Below are positions 55,691-64,000 of a stretch of DNA of 64,000 nucleotides, piece by piece (position 1 is the first letter of the stretch; each line of letters opens with the position of its first letter). The notes beneath the pieces were generated by a model. It saw nothing but the letters and a program-made list of their open reading frames with translations, was not told where the DNA came from and ran no database searches. Source of the stretch: Pseudomonas marginalis (lineage in GTDB: Bacteria; Pseudomonadota; Gammaproteobacteria; Pseudomonadales; Pseudomonadaceae). The stretch spans positions 3,168,501 through 3,232,500 of the forward strand of contig NZ_FNSU01000003.1 of NCBI RefSeq assembly GCF_900105325.1, written 5' to 3'. The translations under genes were made by a program, and so were the position numbers.

Positions 55691-56605
55691 TCAAGGACGA
55701 TCGTCGACCTCTTTGCCAGTGGCGGCAGGAGGGATCAGGTCTTCGCTGTTGAGGTTCAGCCAGATCAGCACCACGTTGGCGATGTAGATCGACGAGTAGG
55801 TGCCTGCCAGGACGCCGATGAACAGCGCCAGGGAGAAGCCCCACAGGTTGTCGCCACCGAAGATCATCAGCGCCGCGATCGCCAGCAAGGTGGAGATCGA
55901 CGTCGCCATGGTCCGCAGCAGGGTCTGGGTGGTGGAGATGTTGATGTTCTCGATCAGCGACGCCTTGCGCAGTACGCGGAAGTTCTCACGAACCCGGTCG
56001 AATACCACGATGGTGTCATTGAGGGAGTAACCAATGATCGCCAGCACGGCCGCCAGCACGGTCAGGTCGAAGGTGATCTGGAAGTACGCCAGGATACCCA
56101 CGGTCACGATCACGTCGTGGATCAGCGACACAATGGCGCCGACACCGAACTTCCACTGAAAGCGGAAAGCCAGGTAGATCATGATACCGACCAGCGCCAT
56201 CAGCATGCCGAGGCCGCCCTGGTCGCGCAGCTCTTCACCCACTTGCGGGCCCACGAACTCGACGCGCTTGACCGACGCAGGGTTGTCACCACCCACCTTC
56301 TGCAAGGCTTCGGCTACCTGGTGACCCAGTTGCGGGTCTTCGCCAGGCATGCGCACCAGCAGGTCGGTGGTCGCACCGAAGCTCTGCACGATGGCTTCGT
56401 GATAGCCGGCCTTGACCAGTTCACTGCGTACCAGGGTGACGTCGGCAGGCTTCTCGTAGGTCAGCTCGATGAGCGTACCGCCGGTGAAGTCCAGACCGTA
56501 GTTCAGGCCCTTATGGAACCAGCTGAACAACGCCAGAACGGTAAGGAGCAAGGTGACGCCGAACGCAATGTTGCGAACGCCCATGAAGTTGATTGTACGT
56601 AACAT
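55691..56605 (-). CDS. secF: Protein translocase subunit SecF
   Basis: The 304-residue inner-membrane protein has six predicted transmembrane helices and the family motifs GLDFTGGTLIELTYEKP near the N-terminus and GYSLNDTIVVFDRVREN in the middle. With SecD it uses the proton gradient to complete Sec export. It lies 9 bases downstream of secD and ends the operon. Confidence 0.97.
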   Translation of the reverse strand: MLRTINFMGVRNIAFGVTLLLTVLALFSWFHKGLNYGLDFTGGTLIELTYEKPADVTLVRSELVKAGYHEAIVQSFGATTDLLVRMPGEDPQLGHQVAEALQKVGGDNPASVKRVEFVGPQVGEELRDQGGLGMLMALVGIMIYLAFRFQWKFGVGAIVSLIHDVIVTVGILAYFQITFDLTVLAAVLAIIGYSLNDTIVVFDRVRENFRVLRKASLIENINISTTQTLLRTMATSISTLLAIAALMIFGGDNLWGFSLALFIGVLAGTYSSIYIANVVLIWLNLNSEDLIPPAATGKEVDDRP

Positions 56606-56614
56606 GGCAGCCCC

Positions 56615-58483
56615 TTAAATCCACAACTTCTTGAAGTCACGCCCGCCAAAGATCAGGTTGACCATTGCGCGGGTCACCATGATGGCCGTGAACATCGAGG
56701 TAAAGATACCGAGGGACATGGTTACCGCAAAACCTTTGACCGGGCCGGTGCCCATGGCAAAGAGAATCCCGCCAACCAGCAATGTGGTCAGGTTGGAGTC
56801 GAGAATCGCGGTAAATGCCCGGCCGAAGCCTTCGTTGATTGCACGCTGTACGGTCATGCCGGCGGCGATCTCTTCACGAATCCGCGAGAAGATCAGCACG
56901 TTGGCGTCTACCGCCATACCCATGGTGAGTACGATACCGGCGATACCTGGCAAGGTCAGCGTAGCGCCCAGCAGCGACATCAGGGCCAGCAGCATCACCA
57001 TGTTGCCCGCCAGGGCCACGGTGGCAATGATGCCGAAGAAGCGGTAGATGGCGATGATGAACAGCGACACGAACAGCATGCCCCACAAGGCCGCGTCGAT
57101 ACCCTTGGTGATGTTGTCGGCACCCAGGCTCGGGCCGATGGTACGTTCTTCAGCGAAGTACATCGGCGCAGCCAGGCCACCGGCACGCAGCAACAGGGCC
57201 AGCTCCGAGGATTCGCCCTGGCCGTTCAGGCCGGTGATGCGGAATTGAGCACCCAGCGGCGACTGGATGGTCGCCAGGCTGATGATCTTCTTCTCTTCCT
57301 TGAAGGTCTGCACCGGTACGTCTTTCTCGACGCCGTTGACCATTTGCTTGGTGTAGGTGGTCACCGGGCGCTGCTCGATGAAGATCACCGCCATGCTGCG
57401 ACCAACGTTGCTGCGCGTGGCGCGGCTCATCAGTTCGCCGCCGTGGCCATCCAGGCGGATGTTCACTTCAGGGGTACCGTGCTCGCCGAAACCGGCCTTG
57501 GCGTCGGTCACCTGGTCACCGGTGATGATCAAGCCACGCTCGATCAGCGCCGGAGGACGGTTGCCTTCACGGAACTCGAACTCTTCGGAAGTTGCACGGG
57601 AAGCACCCGGCTCAGCCGCAAGACGGAACTCCAGGTTGGCGGTTTTACCCAGGATACGCTTGGCTTCAGCGGTGTCCTGCACGCCCGGCAGCTCAACCAC
57701 GATGCGGTTGGCGCCCTGACGCTGAACAATCGGCTCGGCCACACCCAGCTCGTTGACGCGGTTACGTACCGTGGTCAAGTTCTGCTTGATGGAGTATTCG
57801 CGGATTTCCGCGATTTTGGCCGGGCTCATCGCCAGACGCAGTACCGCCTGACCATTCAGGTCGGCCGGTACGATGTCGAAATCGTTGAAGTTCTTGCGGA
57901 TCAGCGCACGGGCCTGTTCACGGGAGGCCTCGTCAGAGAAGCCCAGCTGGATGGCACCGTTGAGCTGCGGCAGGCTGCGATAACGCAGCTTCTCTTTACG
58001 CAGCAGGCTCTTCACGTCGCCTTCATAGACCTTCAGGCGTGCGTCGAGGGCTTTGTCCATGTCGACTTCCAGCAGGAAGTGCACACCACCGGACAAGTCC
58101 AGACCCAGCTTCATCGGGTGCGCGCCAATGCTGCGCAACCACTGTGGCGTGGTCTGTGCCAGGTTCAGGGCAACAACGTAATCGTCACCCATGGCCTTGC
58201 GTACGACATCTTTTGCCGGCAATTGGTCTTCTTGCTTGGTCAGGCGCAACAACCCGCCCTTCGCACCAGCTGCCAATGTTGCCGCTTTAACCTGGATACC
58301 CGCGTCGGCCAGTGCCTTGCTCGCGCGTTCCAGGTCAGCCTGGTTGACCTGCAGCGAAGTGCTGGCGCCAGTGATCTGGATCGCCGGGTCATCAGGGTAA
58401 AGATTGGGAGCGGAATAAATAAAACCGATCGCCAGCACCGCCAGGATCAGTACGTATTTCCACAGAGGGTATTTGTTCAGCAT
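56615..58483 (-). CDS. secD: Protein translocase subunit SecD
   Basis: The 622-residue partner of SecF starts at ATG 58483 (a GTG one codon earlier is in frame). It has an N-terminal helix, a large periplasmic P1 domain (about 40-440, including GLDLSGGVHFLLEVD) and five C-terminal helices with GMAVDANVLIFSRIREE. It contacts the translocating chain. A hairpin lies in the gap after yajC. Confidence 0.97.
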   Translation of the reverse strand: MLNKYPLWKYVLILAVLAIGFIYSAPNLYPDDPAIQITGASTSLQVNQADLERASKALADAGIQVKAATLAAGAKGGLLRLTKQEDQLPAKDVVRKAMGDDYVVALNLAQTTPQWLRSIGAHPMKLGLDLSGGVHFLLEVDMDKALDARLKVYEGDVKSLLRKEKLRYRSLPQLNGAIQLGFSDEASREQARALIRKNFNDFDIVPADLNGQAVLRLAMSPAKIAEIREYSIKQNLTTVRNRVNELGVAEPIVQRQGANRIVVELPGVQDTAEAKRILGKTANLEFRLAAEPGASRATSEEFEFREGNRPPALIERGLIITGDQVTDAKAGFGEHGTPEVNIRLDGHGGELMSRATRSNVGRSMAVIFIEQRPVTTYTKQMVNGVEKDVPVQTFKEEKKIISLATIQSPLGAQFRITGLNGQGESSELALLLRAGGLAAPMYFAEERTIGPSLGADNITKGIDAALWGMLFVSLFIIAIYRFFGIIATVALAGNMVMLLALMSLLGATLTLPGIAGIVLTMGMAVDANVLIFSRIREEIAAGMTVQRAINEGFGRAFTAILDSNLTTLLVGGILFAMGTGPVKGFAVTMSLGIFTSMFTAIMVTRAMVNLIFGGRDFKKLWI

Positions 58484-58503
58484 CACGCCGCCCGCTTATA
58501 ACG

Positions 58504-58524
58504 CGGGGCGCCTTGCGCGCCCCG
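58504..58524 (-). other. GC-rich hairpin between yajC and secD
   Basis: CGGGGCGC pairs with GCGCCCCG around CTTGC, shortly before the secD start. There is no T-run, so it is not an intrinsic terminator; it could affect secD translation or mRNA processing. Confidence 0.5.
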
Positions 58525-58545
58525 TCGATTGGTAAAGGTTGGAAC

Positions 58546-58884
58546 TTAGATCGCTTTGAGCGTGCCTTTTGGCAGCGTGGCGGCGATGGCGCCCTTCTGG
58601 AACTTCATTTCCACGGTGTCGGACACTTCCAGAACCACGAAAGCATCGGAAACCTTGGTGATCTTGCCCGCGATGCCGCCGGTGGTCACGACTTCGTCGC
58701 CTTTCTGCAGGCTGCCCAGCAGGTTCTTCTGCTCTTTGGCACGCTTGGCCTGTGGACGCCAGATCATCAGGTAGAAGATGACCAGGAAGCCGACCAGGAA
58801 AATCCACTCGAAACCACCGCCCATAGGGCCGGCAGCAGCAGGCGCAGCGGCGTCAGCCATGGCGTTAGAGATAAAAAAGCTCAT
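58546..58884 (-). CDS. yajC: Sec translocon accessory protein YajC
   Basis: The 112-residue protein has a single transmembrane helix (about 27-45, EWIFLVGFLVIFYLMIW) followed by a basic segment and the cytoplasmic GDEVVTTGGIAGKI motif diagnostic of YajC. It associates with SecDF. It lies between tgt and secD, the usual order. Confidence 0.97.
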   Translation of the reverse strand: MSFFISNAMADAAAPAAAGPMGGGFEWIFLVGFLVIFYLMIWRPQAKRAKEQKNLLGSLQKGDEVVTTGGIAGKITKVSDAFVVLEVSDTVEMKFQKGAIAATLPKGTLKAI

Positions 58885-58927
58885 TTAGCACTCCAGTTGC
58901 AAATAGTGAATCTTAGGGTCGGAAAAC

Positions 58928-60052
58928 TCAGTCCAAGGGCGGCACAGGGAGCCCGCGCTTGGCATAGAAGGCATCGACGAAGGCGGCCAATGTACCCTGT
59001 TGAATAGCCTCGCGCAAACCAGCCATCAGGACTTGGTAGTGACGCAAATTGTGGATGGTATTCAACATGCTACCCAGCATTTCTCCGCATTTGTCCAGAT
59101 GGTGCAGATAAGCACGGGAGAAGTTCTGGCAGGTGTAGCAATCACAGGTGGGATCCAGCGGCGAATCATCATGGCGATGGAACGCGTTACGGATCTTGAG
59201 CACGCCTGTATCGATGAACAGATGCCCATTGCGGGCATTACGGGTTGGCATCACGCAATCGAACATGTCCACACCGCGGCGCACACCCTCTACGAGATCT
59301 TCGGGTTTGCCAACGCCCATAAGGTAACGAGGTTTGTCAGCGGGCATCAGGCCTGGCAGGTAGTCCAGTACCTTGATCATCTCGTGCTTGGGTTCGCCCA
59401 CCGACAAACCGCCGATGGCCAGGCCGTCAAAACCGATCTTGTCGAGGCCTTCCAGCGAGCGTTTGCGCAGGCTTTCATGCATGCCGCCCTGGACAATGCC
59501 AAACAGCGCCGCGGTGTTGTCGCCATGGGCATTCTTCGAACGCTGGGCCCAACGCAGGGACAGCTCCATGGAAATCCGCGCGACGTCCTCATCAGCCGGG
59601 TACGGTGTGCACTCGTCGAAAATCATCACGATGTCCGAGCCCAGGTCGCGTTGCACCTGCATGGACTCTTCCGGGCCCATGAATACCTTGGAACCGTCCA
59701 CCGGCGAGGCGAAGGTCACGCCCTCCTCCTTGATCTTGCGCATGGCGCCCAGGCTGAACACCTGGAAACCACCCGAGTCCGTGAGGATCGGGCCATGCCA
59801 CTTCATGAAGTCATGCAGGTCGCCATGCTTCTTGATCACTTCAGTGCCTGGACGCAGCCACAGGTGGAAGGTGTTGCCGAGGATGATCTCGGCGCCGGTG
59901 GCGACGATGTCACGCGGCAGCATGCCTTTAACGGTGCCGTAGGTGCCCACGGGCATGAATGCCGGGGTCTCTACCGTACCGCGCGGAAACGTCAGGCGAC
60001 CGCGACGGGCTTTGCCGTCGGTGGCGAGCAATTCAAACGACATACGACTCAT
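58928..60052 (-). CDS. tgt: tRNA-guanine transglycosylase
   Basis: The 374-residue enzyme exchanges guanine-34 for preQ1 in GUN tRNAs. The catalytic acid/base Asp is in TDSGGFQVFSLG and the nucleophilic Asp in DCVMPTRNARNG. The zinc site is CDCYTCQNF plus a downstream His. The ATG at 60052 overlaps the queA stop (ATGA); an in-frame ATG three codons later (60043) is an alternative. Confidence 0.98.
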   Translation of the reverse strand: MSRMSFELLATDGKARRGRLTFPRGTVETPAFMPVGTYGTVKGMLPRDIVATGAEIILGNTFHLWLRPGTEVIKKHGDLHDFMKWHGPILTDSGGFQVFSLGAMRKIKEEGVTFASPVDGSKVFMGPEESMQVQRDLGSDIVMIFDECTPYPADEDVARISMELSLRWAQRSKNAHGDNTAALFGIVQGGMHESLRKRSLEGLDKIGFDGLAIGGLSVGEPKHEMIKVLDYLPGLMPADKPRYLMGVGKPEDLVEGVRRGVDMFDCVMPTRNARNGHLFIDTGVLKIRNAFHRHDDSPLDPTCDCYTCQNFSRAYLHHLDKCGEMLGSMLNTIHNLRHYQVLMAGLREAIQQGTLAAFVDAFYAKRGLPVPPLD

Positions 60053-61098
60053 AGTTGTTCCTCTGGGCCGCGCGGCGCCGGATTACGGGTGATAAACATC
60101 GCATCACCGTAGCTGAAAAAACGGTATCCATTGTCGATGGCTGCTTTGTACGCCGCCATTGTTTCGGGATAACCCGCGAAGGCCGACACCAGCATCAATA
60201 GCGTGGATTCCGGCAAATGGAAGTTGGTCACCAGGCAGTCGACCACATGGAACGGCCGGCCTGGGTAAATAAAGATATCGGTGTCGCCACTGAACGGTTT
60301 GAGCACGCCATCACGCGCCGCGCTCTCAAGGGAGCGCACGCTGGTGGTGCCCACCGCAACCACCCGCCCGCCGCGCGCCTTGCAGGCGCTAACTGCGTCC
60401 ACGACGTCCTGGCTGACTTCCAGCCATTCGCTATGCATATGGTGGTCTTCGATGTTATCCACACGCACCGGCTGAAACGTGCCGGCCCCCACGTGCAGGG
60501 TCACATAGGCGGTCTCGACGCCCTTGGCGGCAATCGCATCCAGCAGCAGTTGGTCAAAATGCAGCCCGGCAGTCGGCGCGGCCACGGCACCGAGGCGCTG
60601 GGAATAGACCGTTTGATAGCGCTCACGGTCCGAGTCTTCGTCGGGGCGGTCGATATAAGGAGGCAATGGCATATGACCGACGCGCTCCAGCAACGGCAAA
60701 ACCTCTTCGGCGAACCGGAGTTCGAACAGCGCATCATGACGCGCTACCATCTCGGCTTCACCGCCACCCTCGACGAGGATGCTCGAACCCGGTTTCGGCG
60801 ACTTGCTGGAGCGTACATGGGCCAGCACACGATGGCTGTCCAACACCCGTTCCACCAGAATTTCCAACTTGCCGCCGGATGCTTTCTGGCCAAACAGCCG
60901 TGCCGGGATGACCCGGGTATTGTTGAACACCATCAGATCGCCCGGACGCAAATGCTCAAGCAAATCAGTGAATTGACGGTGTGCGAGGGTGCCGCTGGCC
61001 CCGTCCAGGGTCAGCAGTCGACTGGCGCGACGCTCGGCCAAAGGGTGGCGAGCAATCAGCGAATCCGGGAGTTCAAAAGTAAAGTCAGCAACGCGCAT
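60049..61098 (-). CDS. queA: S-adenosylmethionine:tRNA ribosyltransferase-isomerase
   Basis: The 349-residue enzyme adds the epoxycyclopentane unit to preQ1-tRNA, the step after Tgt in queuosine synthesis. Family motifs are FELPDSLIARHP at the start and TAGLHFD and HVGAGTFQPVR in the middle. It is the first gene of the queA-tgt-yajC-secD-secF run and is divergent from tRNA-Leu. Confidence 0.97.
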   Translation of the reverse strand: MRVADFTFELPDSLIARHPLAERRASRLLTLDGASGTLAHRQFTDLLEHLRPGDLMVFNNTRVIPARLFGQKASGGKLEILVERVLDSHRVLAHVRSSKSPKPGSSILVEGGGEAEMVARHDALFELRFAEEVLPLLERVGHMPLPPYIDRPDEDSDRERYQTVYSQRLGAVAAPTAGLHFDQLLLDAIAAKGVETAYVTLHVGAGTFQPVRVDNIEDHHMHSEWLEVSQDVVDAVSACKARGGRVVAVGTTSVRSLESAARDGVLKPFSGDTDIFIYPGRPFHVVDCLVTNFHLPESTLLMLVSAFAGYPETMAAYKAAIDNGYRFFSYGDAMFITRNPAPRGPEEQL

Positions 61099-61164
61099 GA
61101 TGGGGTTCGTCTAGCAGGGCCGGGAAGTCTAGCGGAAATAGTGAAAATAGACCATGAAACGTGA

Positions 61165-61193
61165 TTGACCAACGGTAATCTCATCTCTATACT
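61165..61193 (+). promoter_or_regulatory. tRNA-Leu promoter
   Basis: TTGACC (61165-61170), a 17-base spacer and TATACT (61188-61193) lie immediately upstream of the tRNA, followed by a GC-rich CGCCGCC start region of the stable-RNA type. Confidence 0.85.
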
Positions 61194-61206
61194 TCGCCGC
61201 CATTGA

Positions 61207-61291
61207 GCCCTGATGGCGGAATTGGTAGACGCGGCGGATTCAAAATCCGTTTTCGAAAGGAGTGGGAGTTCGAGTCTCCCTCGGGGCACCA
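61207..61291 (+). tRNA. tRNA-Leu (anticodon CAA)
   Basis: This is an 85-nucleotide class II tRNA. The acceptor stem GCCCTGA pairs with TCGGGGC. Anticodon CAA is at 61241-61243 in a TTCAAAA loop between GCGGA and TCCGT. A long variable arm is present, the T loop reads GTTCGAGTC, and the CCA is encoded. It decodes UUG. Confidence 0.97.
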
Positions 61292-61298
61292 TCTTAAA

Positions 61299-61330
61299 GA
61301 AAGACCTTGAATTTCAAGGTCTTTTTTTTC
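61299..61330 (+). terminator. tRNA-Leu terminator
   Basis: AAGACCTTGAA pairs with TTCAAGGTCTT and is followed by a run of eight or more T. Confidence 0.9.
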
Positions 61331-61588
61331 GTCTGCAGAAAAGCGCCCTGAGGCCGCGACAGCTCCCAGAGAGCGAGATAGCGCGACTCCCCTTCATATC
61401 ATCATAAAGTCCAGCAGGCCCACTCACAGGCCTTTGCGAGGACGCTAAAACGACCCTTGGTTAACCCTGGACCCACCCAAAGTACTGCTAGCGCTTCGAG
61501 CGGAGATCCTGTCTCCTTTAATGGGCATGGACTTTAGCACTGAAGACCCTCCCGAGGCGCCTCCTCGCACTTTTCGACCGACCAAAAC

Positions 61589-61619
61589 AAAACCCCACCT
61601 GCTTTCGCAAATGGGGTTT
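61589..61619 (-). terminator. rRNA operon terminator
   Basis: On the minus strand GAAACCCCA and TGGGGTTTTG form a stem shortly after 5S rRNA, followed by TTTTGTTTTGG. The 258 bases between it and the tRNA terminator hold no credible gene. They include only a small GGAGA/TCTCC hairpin near 61500-61515. Confidence 0.85.
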
Positions 61620-61630
61620 CGGAATTTAAT

Positions 61631-61745
61631 CTTGACGATGACCTACTCTCACATGGGGAAACCCCACACTACCATCGGCGATGCATCGTTTCACTGCTGA
61701 GTTCGGGATGGGATCAGGTGGTTCCAATGCTCTATGGTCGTCAAG
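61631..61745 (-). rRNA. rrf: 5S ribosomal RNA
   Basis: The reverse strand reads CTTGACGACCATAGAGCATT through CCCATGTGAGAGTAGGTCAT to GTCAAG, the standard Pseudomonas 5S sequence. It is about 115 nucleotides long, with complementary ends. The 154-base spacer to 23S holds no tRNA. Confidence 0.97.
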
Positions 61746-61899
61746 AAATTCGGGTACTGAGTCGTGGCCAGCTGGCCTCGCTTCAGCAAATTGGGTATGT
61801 GACAGCTGTCGGTGTTTTGTGAAATCTCGAACTTTCGGTTCATTGCGTCTTCACACACCGCAATCTGGCCTTTCGACGCAAATTGCTTGGGTGTTATAT

Positions 61900-64000
<2,101 letters not shown>

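Noticed and set aside
61372..61588. Possible small RNA or gene between tRNA-Leu and the rRNA terminator
   Set aside because: No promoter, convincing hairpin plus T-run, or coding frame seen. Treated as empty trailer.

Overview
The window is chromosomal DNA from a Pseudomonas species, most likely of the P. fluorescens group. The evidence is high-GC coding sequence, core proteins that read as typical Pseudomonas orthologues, and inverted copies of the GTAGGAGCGAGCTTGCTCGCGA repeat common in that group. The housekeeping order also fits: purL/mltF, guaBA, xseA, leuA, der-bamB-yfgM-hisS-ispG-rodZ-pilF-rlmN-ndk, iscRSUA-hscBA-fdx-iscX, cysE-trmJ, suhB, queA-tgt-yajC-secDF, tRNA-Leu, then an rRNA operon. 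Species cannot be fixed from the sequence alone.

Layout. 1-2.7 kb: 3' part of a large toxin-like gene. 2.8-8.8 kb: purL with a small downstream gene (minus strand) and divergent mltF. 8.75-9.05 kb: a long palindromic repeat. 9.05-17.4 kb: a trehalose phosphotransferase (PTS) locus with a small EIIB-like gene, an EIIA-HPr-EI fusion, a LamB-type porin, phosphotrehalase, EIIBC transporter and divergent repressor treR, with twin palindromic operators upstream of treP and treR. 17.4-20.5 kb: a second toxin-like gene. 20.6-23.7 kb: guaBA. 23.8-26.2 kb: a zinc-ribbon protein of unknown role, a TSUP-family exporter and a divergent LysR regulator. 26.2-28.4 kb: xseA and an M23 peptidase. 28.7-32.8 kb: a third, 1394-residue toxin-like gene. 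33.0-34.9 kb: leuA behind a possible leucine-rich leader ORF. 35.0-36.9 kb: omega-amidase and methionine aminotransferase. 37-60 kb: long minus-strand runs of translation, membrane-assembly, iron-sulphur and secretion genes, interrupted by suhB on the plus strand. 61.2 kb: tRNA-Leu(CAA). 61.6-64.0 kb: 5S and the 3' three-quarters of 23S rRNA on the minus strand, running off the window.

How the parts work together. The tre locus looks like a complete sugar route: outer-membrane porin, PEP-driven phosphorelay in one fused protein, inner-membrane EIIBC, cytoplasmic hydrolysis of trehalose-6-phosphate, and local repression by TreR. The isc locus is a full Fe-S assembly operon with an IscR promoter carrying two candidate type I sites. 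queA-tgt-yajC-secD-secF couples queuosine tRNA modification to Sec accessory subunits.

The most unusual content is a dispersed family of three large proteins at 1-2.7, 17.4-20.5 and 28.7-32.8 kb. They share a dermonecrotic-toxin-like N-terminal region (where visible), a hydrophobic stretch, and C-terminal modules resembling the EreA/ChaN/TIKI/RtxA-like fold of Pasteurella multocida toxin. Of the four such modules, two keep the expected His/Glu motif residues and two have lost them, which suggests an active/inactive pseudoenzyme family. Other items worth checking are a PTS EIIB-like protein without its phospho-accepting cysteine, the mirror-image TreR operators, a candidate leuA leader peptide, and a terminator whose loop holds a perfect -10 hexamer.
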